Source: Burhinus oedicnemus
Lineage: Eukaryota > Chordata > Aves > Charadriiformes > Burhinidae
DNA: 64,000 nucleotides
Reading direction: 5' to 3'
NCBI GenBank assembly: GCA_008921705.1
Contig: VFFE01007217.1
Coordinates: 599,935-663,934, forward strand
Of this stretch, positions 24,951 through 39,400 are shown piece after piece (within the stretch, counting starts at the first letter, position 1; the number at the start of each line of letters is the position of its first letter). A model generated the notes under the pieces. That model saw only the letters and a list, made by a program, of their open reading frames with translations, searched no databases and had not been told where the DNA came from. A program made the translations under genes and the position numbers.

Positions 24951-27900
24951 GAATGGGTCAGCTGATGCCCCTTAAAGGCAAGGAAATGCCTGGAGAGCTC
25001 TCAGGACCCTTCCATTCTGTTCTTCACTATTGTTTGCCAAGTGATGTGCCACAAGTCATCCCTCTCAGCAACATGCAATAGCATGGAAACAAATTGTTTA
25101 AATCTGACATGAATTAACATAATTTCCACAAAGGAATTTTTTTTTAAAACAAATTGTTTTCCAATGATTTTTTATGAAATGTTTTTCATTTTGAAAGTTC
25201 CTAGAAATTAATGCTATATCAAAGTGAAATGTGTATGACTTCACATGCACAAAACTTAATACAAAAAAAAATCCATATTCTCCTGCTGTACCATTTCACT
25301 TCAGGTTTTTATGACTTTGGACTTCTTAGATGAGGGCTGCGCATATGAAGGACAACTTGACATGAAGGGTAAGGAAGGCAGATAGGATAATAAGCACAGT
25401 TAGTCCAATATCTCAGACTACCTCTTATTCTTTATCTAGGACTGGGGCCTTTTTACCAGATGCGTGGTCTGAACAAATGGTTGAGCACAGGGAAGTGCTG
25501 AAAAGAAACTACACTTTGGAAAATCCCTATTTATGGTAATAAGAGGTTCATACAATGTGTAATTTCAGGCAAGCAGTCCAAGTGGTATCAGGGAGGTGAA
25601 TCACTAACAGGAATTAGTCATACCATAGTTGCCTCAAAGCTTTTAAAAATGACCTTCATATGCCTCCTCCTTCCTGCTGGTCAGCCAGGTGGATGACATG
25701 ACCCTCCAAATACTTCACTACTGAGCTACTGTGACTAGCTCCTACCCACAGGGGACATCTCCCTGAGGCTTTGTGGATGACTTGCTTGAGTACAGCACAG
25801 TGGATAGACGAAAACACATCACACGGCTTTCTGCAGAAATCTTAAATCTCTGTATTCCACAGGGAACAACTGCAAATCTTCCTCTCCCCTCCACTAAAAA
25901 GTCAGCCAACTCAACCCCTCTCTCCCCGACAATGCTCCTTGACACAGAAGCCAAAGCAGTGTCCTGTCTCTATTACACAGGCGGCAGGCAAGTAAGTAAC
26001 GATCAACCATAGACAACAGAACTGCTTATAATCCTGAATCTGTGTGCTGATCCTCATTTAAAACAACAATGCAAGAAAAGCCAAGACTATGCAGGTCTTT
26101 CTTACTGATTAGAAGCCACACAAGCCATGATCAACATTGAATATTGCCAGTAAAGAACAAGGACTGGAACAACTGTGTTGTAGCCTGGGACTGAGAAACA
26201 GGAACTTCACTTTTCTGAACTAAATGAGTTCTGATTCATTTTACCATCTACAGCTTTTTTTGGGGGGGGAGGGGGAATAAAAATAATTAAAAAAATCCCT
26301 CTTCTGATTAATTTTCTGAAACTCTGTATTACTGCTTCTTTTGATGCTGCAGCCTTCTCTCACACCAGCGCTGTCCTCCATCAGGCAGTGTCAGATGTCT
26401 TGCATAGAAATCAGTGACTTAAGGTTTAGGTCATATCTGTACTGCATTTAAATAATTTTTGCCTTCCTTGATTTGCTAGCATGCCCCTCTACCTCCAGCA
26501 CTGCCACACAGCCCCTGTGTCACAGAGTGACTGCCCAAAGGGAGCTGTCACCCTGTGGGAGTCACCCCACAGATTTCTCAGCAGCCTGAGCATAGGCTAC
26601 CCATTTACAGCATGTGGGCCATAGCACGCTGCCGGCATCCCGTACCGGTAAGCATGCATGCACCAAGGCCGGGCAGAGCGAGTCAGATATTAGCCTGTAT
26701 CTTCACCCAGACAGACATAACCAACGTGTATATTAAGAGCAGCTTGCTCTCTGTACCCATATGCTCTCACAGAAAGGGGAAGGGGTGCCAACAACATGCA
26801 AGGCAGTCCCTTCTGTCGAGCCTCCCCAGCATCACTCACTGGTTACAAGGGAAAACTTTTGTTCAAAAACTAACAAGGTGGAGACCAAAGCAGGGAACAA
26901 ATTTTCTTTCTGCATGCATCTTTTACAGTGCCACTGCCTCCAGGCAGAACAAGGTATAGCTAAACCCAACTATCAGCACATCATGCCCTCCAAATAGAAC
27001 TATCTCATGAACATTAAGTCATTTGGAAAGCAACCAAACATCCATCTGTACAATTTTTTCTCCTCCTTTACTGATAGTTCAGTGGATAGAACTGATTTTG
27101 CAGTGCTGTTGACAAGCAGTGGCTTGGGACATCAATAATCAGTGTTTGACTAATAACATTTGACTAATAGCAAAGGCTGTCTGAGAAAAAAATTTTGCTT
27201 GCTAGGTCTAACTGAAACATGGTTGAAACTCTGTCATGTTTGAAGAGACTAAGCACATCTCATGTTCAAGGAAGATGTTAACATTTTCATTTATTCATGC
27301 ATCATCAAGTAATGATACATTCAGTAAAGTCATCTCTCTTTTAAATGCTGGTTTCTGCAGTATAAGATTCATTTTGTACAGCAAAAGTTTTAAGACATGG
27401 TAAAGTGAAAAGCTGTTTACAGTATTTGGAGATTTTTCCCTTCTTCCCCTCATTTTTCTTTGACGTCATTCTTTTTCTTCTGTTCGGATTTATTTTCATC
27501 AAAGAGAGAAAATTTGCCATAGGATAAGAGCCTGTTCAACTGAAGCACCTAACATCGTGTGCACTGTCACCATTTAAAACTGGAATAATTCTTTTGTGCC
27601 TTTGTATTATGTTTATGTTTCTGGCTTACACTGATCCCCATTGTGTGTTTCAAACACGCTTCTGTTCTAGATCCAATTCTTTCTAGTCTGGCACACCATC
27701 CGCCCTTCCATGCACTGCTGTTTGGTTGTGCTCATTTCCTTGCAGACTCAGTTGAGTCTTTTTTGGTCCCTGTTCTATATTTCTTTCTTTGGATCTGGCA
27801 TTGGGGGGGTGGGGTGTGTGTGTGTACACATGCATTTGTGTATGTCTTCAAATAGTCCCCACCTAGGCTGTAGAGATTTAACTCTAAGCTATCCCTTTTT

Positions 27901-30900
27901 GCTACATTTAATTAAGCTTCCTCCTTTTTTGCAGTTTCCGATTTGGAGATTAACCAAGTTTCCTGTGGCTCTAAGTCAATATTCCCATGTAAGGCGTGTT
28001 CCCAATGTTATTTCTCAGACTTCTCACAATTGTGTGGAAGCAGCACACCTTGCAGAAGGTTTTCCTCTATGCTTTCCCTCACTGTTGCTCTCACTCCGTA
28101 GATGACTATTGAAAACATTGGTCTGCCTTTTTTTTTTTTTTTTCACTTGAGGATACAGGACTCCAACAATCTAGTCTCCAAAGGATAACTAATTCTAAAC
28201 AAAGTGCTAGCATCTGTATCTGCAGGCTTGCTTACATTTTCATTTCCTGAATTTTCATTTCCTCAATTCCCTTAATTTTAATTTAAAAAATTCTTTTAGT
28301 ACTCACATGATTTTAAGTGCTAGTGTCTTGCTTTCATTAAGATTTAAACAGTCTGGCCTCCTCTTACTCCTGAATGCCCTCATTTCCCGATGTATACAAG
28401 CCTGTCTTCACTCCTCCATTTTCTTTGTCATACCTTGAAACTGCCTCTCTCTATACTTCTGTCTGGCCTTGCAAATGCTGTGAGAAGCCTTCCTCAGCAC
28501 AGTGCTGCTGAATTCCTGTTCTTCAGCACCCTAAGAACCTAAATGCTCTTTCCAGCACCTCTCTGTCCCCCCTTTGGATGACAGTGGCATTCGCATGAGC
28601 AGTGACTGCCCACTTCCCCTGTGTCAGAGCCCTGTCAGGTTTGCCACCTCTCTCCTAGAAGATGAATCCCAGCATCCTGCCTGCAGGCACAAACTCAGCC
28701 ACCCATATGCTTGAAAATTGACTGACCCTTCTCTAGTCTTCTTTTAAAGAAAATTGGGAGGAACAATCTGCCCACGCTCATGGTATTAATCTGGATAAAA
28801 GTGGTTCAATACAAAAAATAGTTGAAGAACCATTGTCCTTACAGAAATGAAAACAACTTTTTATAGTATCAGTGAAGCAACTCACAGCAAGAGCAACAAC
28901 CTTACTGTAAACCGTTCACGCTTCCCAACACACATCTGACTAAAGAAAAGGGAGAGAATCAAATACTCCTTACAGGGGAGTTCTGACAAGCTCTCGGGCA
29001 AGAGATGGAAAAGCTGGCACAGGAGATGTGGGATTCCAAACTTGAGAGCTGTTCAGAAATCCAGGTCCTGCTCTAGGGTGGAGGTGTAAGACCATCTCTG
29101 AGATTTGGACACAAGTTCAAATTCCAGATAATACTGTCCTGACATGATAAGTTAAAGGATCTCAGTTTAAGCCTCTTCCTACTTTAAAAGACAATTCTTA
29201 TTTTGAAACCTATGTCTGATTACTTCTTAAACATGGAGCATAAAACAGATACATCCTCTAATTAAGTATGTGCATAGACACTAAATCACTATCCATCACC
29301 GAGTAAAAATTCTCCTTCTTCCTTTGGCAGACGGAAGACAAAATGTTTCCAGACATAAAATGATCAAATTCTAATTGTTACTAAAACATTGAGTTAAAAG
29401 AAAGCTAAAGCAAGAGAACTCCGTAATATTTCCATTCTTCCCTACTGTTATTGCTCATTTTAGCATTTTATCCAGGTGTCACTGAAGTGATTTAAGTTTG
29501 ATAGTTTGATTGCATTTGCTTTTGTAATGCATTAATTTTTTATCTTCCCTTCCTCCTTTAGCTATCTAACCTCTCTTCAAAGCTATGTGTCTCTACTGTC
29601 GACCCATACCAAACACTGTGAGAGAAAGGAAGCTTGAAAGCTTGTGGAATAAAGCAATGATGTTCAGAAATGAGAGACTAGGCTCATCCTAGCAGCAATA
29701 AGCTGTCCGTAGCAATTTTTGAGTGGAGAATGTCAGGAGGACATCTCTCGTGGAGCGACAGTAACAGCAGCAGAGTGTCCTCTCCATAACCCGTAGACCA
29801 GATCAGTTTTGCATTTCTATTTGCCTCTGGCATGGTGACAGATCTGAGCCTAAGTAACCCCAGATCAAACTCCAATCTTTTTTTCTTTTTCAGACAGATT
29901 AGCTACAGCTTCCTGATGAAGTGCGTAAAAAGTTCTCCTTTTGGTATCTGGTAGATTAACAGAGTTCAGAGCGTGGTTTCTAGTGGAGGAAAAGGAATTA
30001 CAGTGGATGCATCCCTCAGAGAATAAACTTCAATGTTGCTCTTAGCTGATGATGATTACTTAGAACTTTTGGCCAGTTTCTTCTAAACATTAAAGCTGTT
30101 CTGTGACTTTTCAAAACCAATTGCCACCAGCTGTCAGGGACATCATCCCTGCAAATGCTTCAGTTGGCAGAATAATTCATAACAAGCATTAAAAGCCACT
30201 CAGAATAAGCTTTATAGGAAAAACAAACCTCTTAGAGGAGACATTTAGCTAATTATAAGGTAATGAGCCTCACAAAGCTGCCACGTCTGGAGTTCTCTTT
30301 CCACAGTTCTTCACTTAAAAATAATGAGCAAGTTATGTAAATGTCCTCATGAGTCCTAAATAAGTTTTTCTTTGGTTATCACCACACTGACACCAGGATA
30401 GTCAGTGGAAGTGAAGCCCCAGGGCAACACAAATGCACCCCCAGATCAGGTCTAGAAAACCTGGCAAGAAAAAAGTTGTCTTCTTTGCACGCTGTTCAGT
30501 GGGATGCCAAGAAAACTTGCAGTTACAGCATCAGCTGGTTAATCTGAGTGACAACAGCCAGAGGGCTGGTTAGGCGAGGAAAACTTACATTAATGCCCAC
30601 ACCTTCTGTACACCTGGCCCTGTGCAACTACGCTCAGATACAGGTAAGGAGTTTCCAGTCTGTCAGATCTCAGGAACCAGCCGTCCCCCAGGCTCACCCT
30701 ATTCGATGACATCTGGTATGATAACACCTATGTACACCTAGTTTGCCTGGGACTCATTTCCTCCTTCTCTTCCCTTTCTTCACTTCTCCCTTCTCTCTTT
30801 TCCTGCCGTCTACGATTGCTTACGATCCTCAGTTCTCAGAACAAAGGGAGTCAATTTTTGTCTGCCAGCCACAAATTGAGATAAACACATCTCACTGAAG

Positions 30901-33129
30901 ATGTCAAGTGAGACGAGGGTTTTTTAATGAGATGTTGGAATCACCATATCTTTCTTCATTTAAAACTGTGATTTTCAAATCACAATGCTGTGATGTAGAC
31001 ATTGTCACCCGCCTGCCTGTGCCCTGCTATCCCAGAGCAACATACTGGTCTGATCCTATAAACCCAACATTTTCTCACAGTGTACTCCCCAGACCCTGGA
31101 AAGACTTCAAAAACTTTGGGGATGTACCTTCTATGTTATCATCTAAATAACAGCTGTAAAGCACTGAACATAAAATGAGCGGGAAACAGCTACCTTCTGC
31201 CTCTTCCCTCATATAACAGAAAGACCTTACAATTGCATGTGTAGTAGTGGCATAATACGGGGAAACACCACCACACTAGCAGTAAGACGGGGAGCAGGAA
31301 GGATAGGGGTGAGAACAGTAAAATATTTTGTTTCCTCAAAACAGGAATGGAAGAGTGGGTGTTAAATACACAGGATTGACTCACTTTTACTGTCTTCTTG
31401 ATTAAAGAAAACTTGAAAGAAGAAGTGGTCAGACACCGTACTCTTCTGGAGCTGGTGTGAACACAGGGTGCTAATGTGGAAAAAGTCACGGAGGGAGCTG
31501 ATTAACAGACTGCTCAGAAAGTCCCGTAATGCTCACAATGACAGTGTCATGTCTTATGAGCCTACGTGTAGCCATTTTTCCTTGCCTCACTGTTAAGTTT
31601 CCTTAAATTTTTATTAATAAATATCTGCATGTGTTCTGAACAGAAAAGGACAGCTCCCCTCCCCATGCACACAAAGCTGATTGTTCAGTTATTTACTTTT
31701 CTTATTTCTTTACAAAGACTGTCAAGAAGCAGAAAAATGTACTTATAACACAGGCAACCTGCAATAATGAAGAAAGGTTTCTAATCTTACTTAAAAAATA
31801 AAAGAATAGATTAATTTCTGAACGAATGGATTTCATTTCACTAAACAAACCTTCACATTTCACGTTTCCCAAGTCAGGTTCTGAACAGCAGCAAGAAAAG
31901 TGGCTTACTGTTTGGAAAATATAGTAGTGACATACTTTTGAGATACAAAGACAAATCTATATAGGTGTACACAGAGCATCCACACACCAAGGTATGTGAT
32001 TTAGCAGTTTTGTGTTAGGTGTAACTTTTGGCTTGTGTTCTCAGGTGAAATGAAATATTTAAATCGCTTATTAGTCATTCAAAATAGCTTATATCTACTG
32101 AACTTATACAGTCCTACTAAGTTCTCTGAAAATGACTACTGGAATTTATTTACTGGCTATTGCTCTGGTTCCCCACTGCAAACATGAAACAGTTTCTCAG
32201 TTTATCTTAACAATTCCCTTTGATCAATACAACTTCAACATTCAGTTCTCCTCATGCCTAAGTGGAACTCAAGAAAGGTTTTTTAGAAGAACTTTTATTC
32301 GAAGTTCCCATTAGTGGGAACTTGCCAAGGAAATTAATTTTGAAGTTGTGAATTTTTTTGGACATGTTGCTTTGGTTGAGTCTTTGGACTGCCTCGTTTA
32401 GCTTTAACAACCTAGCCAAAAAACTGTCCTGCCACCTTTCCAGGGGTCATAACCTTGTATAACCCAGCTCAACGATGGAAAATTAACTTGCTTTTAAGAA
32501 TGAATAGATAAAAAATGAAACTCACCTGTGAGCAGAGTTTATGCAAAGAGGTTTTCCTTGCAGTGTGAAGAGCACAAAACTTCCCTTCTCCCAGCTCCTG
32601 CTCAGGCTGCTGGCAAAGCTGTCCTCCTCCCAGCTGTGAGCAAGGCTGCCGGTGGAACAGCGCACGGAAGGAGGAGGAGGAGATTGTGTTTCAGCTCCTG
32701 TGCTCTTTATGGTTCAACTGTGAAGGAGTCAGCCCAGCTCTCTCCTCCCTCACCCACTCATTCATAAATGAAAGAGATGAGAGTGCCAAAAGCAGACACT
32801 AAATACAGAGATGGCAACGCACGCAATGTTCACACCCCTACCTACTGTCACAGACTCAAACCAGCAGATAACTGCACTATTATCACAGCAGCTGGTGCAA
32901 AGCCCAAATACTGTTGCCTACAGCTTATCTAAACACACACAGATGTTGTCTCGTGCAGGGTATTACAAAGTATACAGAGCCTTAATGTTATTAATATTAT
33001 TTACAGAAAGTTGTTTCTAGAGCTTGCTGAGATCAGACCTTCATTATGTCCAAACACAGCAGAAGCTGATCTCCGCGCAAGGCAGCATCTTCTCTGAGTG
33101 TGCAAGAGCAAGGGCTGCGAGGGAGGGTT

Positions 33130-33265
33130 TCCTTCCTCTCTTGTCTACACAGCAAGACAGACTGAGGCACAAACAGATCAAAGGGCTTGTCTGAGGTCAT
33201 TCAGGAAGACTGTAGCAGACGTAAAAGCTGACCTCCTCCTAACTCATGCCACTACTCTTATTCCC
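33130..33265 (+). mobile_element. Probable ancient MIR SINE
   Basis: The stretch ACTGAGGCACAAACAGATCA then GGGCTTGTCTGAGGTCAT and TCAGGAAGACTGTAGCAGAC follows the conserved MIR core (an ACTGAGGC block, a run ending CTTG, then AAGGTCA and a GGCAGAGC-like block). It is highly diverged, as expected for an element that predates the split of birds and mammals. No target-site duplication is visible. Confidence 0.55.
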
Positions 33266-34163
33266 CCAGGATTGAAAGCTGCACTATGGGATATGTATTA
33301 AACTGTCTGTCATTCAAGCTGAAATGCACTACTTCTGGAAAAAAACCAAACAGCTAGATACCAATTATACAACTGAAGCTGGAAACAAAAGCTGTTACCA
33401 GTTCAGGCTCTGAACTGGTAACATAACTCACCTGATGTAGCACTCTGCCATGCTGCTGTAGGGACACCAGCGCCAGCGCATGCTCAGTACAGCACCTAAA
33501 AAGAGTTCCTGTCTGCTCACTGCAATGGGGCGACAGTGCTCCGAGGGTGGCCAGAGACAGTAAGTCTAGAAATAGGAGCCTTGTGCAGAGTACTCCAAGA
33601 CATGTTCTCCATTTTCAACCTGGTGGAAAGCGGAGTGACATAAGCACAGAAACAAAATAGAAAAAAAACCCCAAACAAACCACAACAGGGAGAAGATACA
33701 ATGACATTTACAAAACTTGGAAATACTCCAGGACTGCTCATGGTTAACGTCAGAACCAGCATCCAAAATAAGTCCTCGTTCCAGACACAAGGAAAGGGCT
33801 TTTCAGGTATGACAGGCTACCAGATGGCAGAGCCCTTCCTGTGCCAGGTCTCCTGGCAGATCAGAGATCCAAAATTATCTGCAATGTTAAGGGACTGCTC
33901 TGAGTTCTTGAGGAGGAAGGCAGCAGAAAAAAATAGGAAATTCATGAACATAGCTATAAAAGGCTGCAAAAAGCACAGAACAGTCCTTTGCAGGCTCACC
34001 ATGCTGCCCTGAGGATGGCAGAGATGCAGACAGCATACCTGGCTGAACAGGCAAGAGACAGGATCCTGGGACCACAGCCAGAGGCTGAACACCCTGTGCA
34101 ATATTAAATAATATGAAGGGTTGGTATCAAATTTGTCAGGGCTACTTAGAATGCTCTCTCCTC

Positions 34164-34188
34164 TGTTTTGTTTTGTTTTGTTTTTTTT
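34164..34188. repeat. (TTTTG)n simple repeat
   Basis: Three TTTTG units are followed by a run of eight T residues. Confidence 0.8.
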
Positions 34189-35399
34189 ATTTAGTACTCA
34201 TTTAGTATTTATATGTATATACATATATTAAGAAAGTCACACAGACTGGGATCTTGCAGAAAGCAAAGTAAAATATTTGTTCCAGTGCTTTTTAATCCAC
34301 AGTTATGTACCCTTGGATATTGCTGCTCTTTTATTACACATAAGAAATTTATAAAAGATGATATTAAGAAAATGAAGTGCAGTTACTTCCTTAGTAATAT
34401 GTGCACTACTCTTCAATAAGGAGCAACAGGGCATCATATTGGCAGGCTCTCAGGGAAGGCAAGCAGTCCAGGGGCAGAGATTGCTTTAGTACCCAGGTCT
34501 CATTGGTGGCTGCAGGGAAAGCATTTCCACCTCCTGCAGGGTCCAGGCTGCAGATGAGGAATAAGTCCTGAGAAGACCCACAGACAGCGATCGCCCCCTT
34601 GGATGCCAGGGAAAGAAGAGACACCAGTGGAAGTAATATTGTGGGCAGTATTTCTTTCCTAGTTCCCACCTTGGCTGCAATTCTCTGTCATGCTGAACTG
34701 TGAACCCACTCAAAGATGTGTTAGACAGATATTAGGTACAGGTGGTCAGAATATACAGAAAGCAGAGCCTTGGTCATCAGACACAGTATATGTCTATCAG
34801 AGTGTGCCAAAAAGACAGCACTTGACCAGCACAGCTGGTAAATCAGTCCTCACAGGTGGAGCAGAAACAGTCACTTCAACAAACCTCCTTTTCCAAAAAC
34901 TACAGAGCAAAATAAACTCCAGAAAAATCCTGGTTTGCTTTTCTTTCATCCAGCCGTTATATTTTGCTTGTCTCAGCATGCAGATGCTGTAAAGCAGGTC
35001 ACTGAAGCAAAGGGATTTGGTGGCTTGTGCCACCCAGCTTTGTCACTTCTAAGGGGGTAGAACAGTGTCTCATGCAGACCACAGCCTCCATCACACACAC
35101 TCAGCAACTGCACATTGGGACATATTTAAAATTCTAAAAATGAAAAGAAGTGACAGTTTTTGTAGGCTTTTATCTCCCTGAATTATACAGCAGCTATTAA
35201 AACTGACAAATAGCTATTATTCAGTGCAAGTGGCAATTCTTGCTTTTCACTTGCTTTGGTCAAACCATTTTAATGTGTGTGATGATTAAGTAACTCCACT
35301 GAACTGAATAGCTCCTGGCTTGCGTGTGTCACAATCAGAAGCAGCAAGCTCCAAAAAGAATGGAGCTAAACTGGTGCTATAAATGTCACAGATGCCACA

Positions 35400-35890
35400 G
35401 AAATGCAGCAGGAAGGAAGTCATCTAGACCATCTCCTTGCGCCGAGGCCCAATAAGGAAAGCTAGACTACCTCATCCAGAGCTTTAGCTTGTTCTCTTAA
35501 ATTACCATTGAGGATGATTCTGCCTCTCCTCTGGCAATGTCTCCATCCTCTGGCTAGGCTTGCTCTTAAAAAGCTTGCACTGATACAAAAATCTTAATCT
35601 TCCATGTTTCTGATTAATTTAATTTTTTCTTGTCCTTCTGTGAATGGACATGAAAAACAGTCTATTGCTACCTTTCCAATGTTAATCATTTAAACGTCTG
35701 AGGATTAATCATGCTGTCCCTCTTAGACTTTTCTTTTGTAGACTAAACAATCCCATTTTTTCAGTCTTCTTCACAGACTATCTTTTCCAGACCTCTGCTC
35801 ACTCACAATGGTCTCATTTCCAGTCATCAGCATCCCTCTCTAAGCATATTCCAGCAGAGGCCCTTTCTGACAGTGTTGGCTCCATTCAAT
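35400..35890 (-). mobile_element. Old, diverged CR1/L3-like LINE fragment
   Basis: Read on the plus strand, this resembles the antisense of CR1 3' regions: a piece like AGACTAAACAATCCCATTTT, then TCAGTCTTCTTCACAGACTA and TTTTCCAGACCTCTGCTCAC in the usual order. Divergence is high and the borders are estimates. Confidence 0.45.
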
Positions 35891-36439
35891 TCCAATTAAT
35901 TAATCTATGCTTTGCCTATAAGGGTAAACTTTCCTGTGGAAGTTTGATTTAAATCCTTTCAAGCACCCATTTTTGTGAGGATAGGAGGAAAATAACTAAT
36001 TTCTCTGCCTCTTTTGCAGTGATAATCCACACGCACATTCCCACTTTGTGTAGCTGAGAAACAAGGACTTGCTACTACTCTTCCTTCCATCCTGGTACCA
36101 TCTCTAGAGCCCTTGTAGGTCTAGCTCTTACACTGCACTGAAGGGTGGCTATGCAACGCGAGGTTTCACTAGTTTCAGCTGCCAGTGCAAGAGGGAACAT
36201 AGATTTCCCTGCAGCCCAGGCATCTTGCTTTATCTATCTGCTCTCCTATTTTCTCTTGTTTCTGTTCTTCTCCCAGTCTGCACGGCATCATGTGTTGTTT
36301 TTAACCTTTTCCACAGGTCTCAGTTTTCACTCTGCAGGGTACATGTGCAGTCCTCAGATCTGCACTCCAGGTGCTTTAGGAAGATTCATGGACCAATGTC
36401 CTAGAATTTATGTCCAGAAAGTGCACCAAGTGGTAAGCT

Positions 36440-39400
36440 TGGCTTCAAGAGTTCCCAGTGGAAAATGGCTTGGTGAGCACTTCCTCAGTACCCTCAGGTG
36501 GATCCCATCTGGCCCCACAGACTTGTGTATGTCTAAGTGCTGTAGTAGGTCCCTCACCATTTCGCCTTGGGTTATGGGGGCTTCATTCTGGTCCCTGCCC
36601 CTGTCTACTAGCTCAGGGGGCTGGGTACTCAGGCAACAGCTGGTCCTACTACTAAAGACTGAGGCAAAGAAGACATTAAGTACCTCAGCCTTTTCCTCCT
36701 CCTTTGTCACTATGTTCCCACCCCTGTCTAATAAAGGATGGAGATTACCCTTAGTCCTCCTTTTATTGCTAATGTATTTATAGAAACTTTTTAAATTGTC
36801 CTTAACAGCAGAAGTCAGGTTAAGTTTTAGTTGGGCTTTGGCCCTTCTAATTTTCTCCCTACATAGCCTCACAACATCTTTGTAGTCCTCCTGAGTGGCG
36901 TGGCCTGCCCCTTCTTCCAAAGGCCATAAATTCTCCTTTTTCGCCTGAGTTGCAACCATAACTCCCTGTTGAGCCAGGCCAGTCTTCTTCCTCGATGGCT
37001 CGTTTTTCTGCATATGGCAATGGCCCACTCCTGCACCTTTAAGACTTCCTTCTTGAAAAATGTCCAGCCTTCCTGGACTCCTTTGCCCTTCAGGACTGCC
37101 TCCCAAGGGACTCTGTCAACCAGGCTCCTGAAAAGACCAAAGTCCGCCCTCCGGAAGTCCAAGGTGGCAGTTCTGCTGACCCCCCTCCTTGCTTCTCCAA
37201 GAATCGAAAACTCTTATCATTTCATGATCACTATGCCTAAGACAGCCTCCAGCCGTCACATCCCCCACAAGTCCTCCTCTGTTTACAAACAACAGGTCCA
37301 GCAGGGCACCTTCCCTAGTTGGTTTCCTCACCAGCTGTGCCAGGAAGTTATCCTCAACGCACTCCAGGAACCTCACAGACTGTTCCCTCTCAGCTGTATT
37401 GTATTCCCAGCAGATATCTGGTAAGTTGAAGTCCCCCACAAGGACAAGGGCTAGCGATTGTGAGACTTCTCCCAGGTTTTTTTAGTGTTTCATCTGCCTC
37501 TTCATCCTGGTTGGGCGGTCTGTAACAGACTCCCACCATGATGTCTGCCTTATTGGCCCTCCCCCTGATTCTTACCTATAAACACTCAGCCCTATTGTCA
37601 CCATCATGAAGTTCTAGACATTCATAACACGCCCTAACATACAGGGCCACCCCACCACCTCTCCTTCCTTGCCTATCCCTTCTGAAGAGTTTATAGCCAT
37701 CCATTGCAGCACTCCAGTCATGTGAGTCTTCCCACCACGTTTCTGTGATGGCAACTACATCATCATTTTCCTGCTGCACAATGGCTTCCAGCTCCTCCTG
37801 TTTGTTGTCCATGCTGCGTGCATTAGTATAGAAGCACTTCAGTTGGGCTATTGGTCCTGCCACATTTTTGCTGTGAGAAGCTCTAATTCCTCTAGAAACA
37901 GGCACGGCCATAATTTCTAACCCATCAATGTCCCTCACATCTCTGCTGCTGCATGAATCTCCATCCCCTACCTTCACTGAGTCAGCAGATCGAGGGACCT
38001 TACTAGCATACCATCCTACAGACATCGGCATGCCACCCTCAGGTGTACCTCTGAAGAGCCCGGTTTCATCCCCTTCCCCCTTCAAATCTAGTTTAAAGAC
38101 CTTTTGATGAGCCCTGCCAACCCCTGTACCAAGAACGTTTTCCTCCTTTGAGACACGTGTACCCTGTCAGTCACCAGCAGGCCTGGTGTCCTGTAAATGG
38201 ACCCATGATCCAAAGCCCCAAAGTCCTGCTGCTGACACCAGACTTGGAGCAAGGTATCGATCTGCTGGCTATTCCTGTTTCTTCCCTCATCCTTCCCTGC
38301 AACTGGAATGATAGGGAACACTACTTGTGCTCCTGAACCCTTAACCAGTCATCCCAAGGCCTGGAAGACTCTCTTGATTGCCCTCGTGTTTCTTGTTGCC
38401 AGTTCATCATTGCCTATTTGAAAAATCAGTAATGGGTAGTAATCTGAAGGATATACCAGGGAAGGAAACGTTCTCTTTATATCTTTAACCCAGACCCCAG
38501 GGAGGTAGCAGACTTCCCCGAGAAGTGGGTCTGGTCTGCATGTTGGGCCTTCCGCTCCCTTCAGGAAGAAGTCACCTACAACAATGACCTGTCTTTTTTT
38601 CTTTACTGAAGAGGTTTTGATGTAGGGTGTAGTTTCGCTTAACCTTGGTAACACCTCTGTGCACACTAAATGATTTTTCTTGTCATGGTTCAGTTCCACT
38701 TGCAGAGCCTCATACCTATTTTGTAAGGGTACCTGAGAAGGTGGGGGAGTTACTGGGGAGACACACCTGCTTTGCCAGGCAGGAACTTGTTCCCATTGCC
38801 CCCTATCCTCTAAGTTACCTCATTCGGCCAGACAGAGAGACGACAGGGAATCCACTGTGTCATGCACCCTGCATGCCAGCTGGGCTTGGTTCAGGGAAGG
38901 TATGCTGCAACTCCAGCAGTCTATCTCCCTCTTGCACTCCCTGATAGTTCTCAACCTACTTACCTCCTCCTGGAGCTCCATCACTAGGCAGGGGAGTTCC
39001 TCTACCTGGGCACACCTCCCGCAGGCGTGCTCACCGCTGCCACCTGATACTGGCGTCAGAGCAGGGCACACACCCTGCTGCCTGACACCAGGGTAGCAGC
39101 GTGCTCCCACAAGAGCTCCACCTGGGAAGCTGCCTCAGTCCTGCTGGGTGCTTCCTGGGGAGGCCAAGACTTTCCACTGGGTGGATACCATGGCTCCCTG
39201 GTCGAGCTGCTGCAACCTCAGGGCCCCGCCGCGCTGAATGCCGCCCCAGGCTCTGGGCGCCGCGCTACCCAGGGCCGCCTTTTACGGGTGTGGGGTGGGC
39301 GCCGTTACAGCTGGCCCCATCCCTGCCTTATCAGCAACCCTAGTGCGCACTGCCAGCTCTGGCGGGATGCCTGCGCACTCCCAGCCTTTCCCCGGCTCCA

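Larger units (their letters stand above)
15226..36439. other. Intergenic DNA upstream of GPR68
   Basis: About 21 kb has no supportable coding gene. Non-coding 5' exons and the promoter of GPR68 probably lie here, but I cannot place them. Recognisable content is limited to CR1 fragments at 16838, 19683, 24738 and 35400, a probable MIR at 33130, the assembly gap at 22898 and short simple repeats. The larger open frames, for example about 210 codons at 16710-17342, overlap repeat tails and have no protein-like features. Confidence 0.6.

Noticed and set aside
36145..36783. Open frame of 212 codons on the plus strand
   Set aside because: It runs antisense through the CR1 copy at 36440 and beyond; the CR1 frame on the other strand explains the open stretch.
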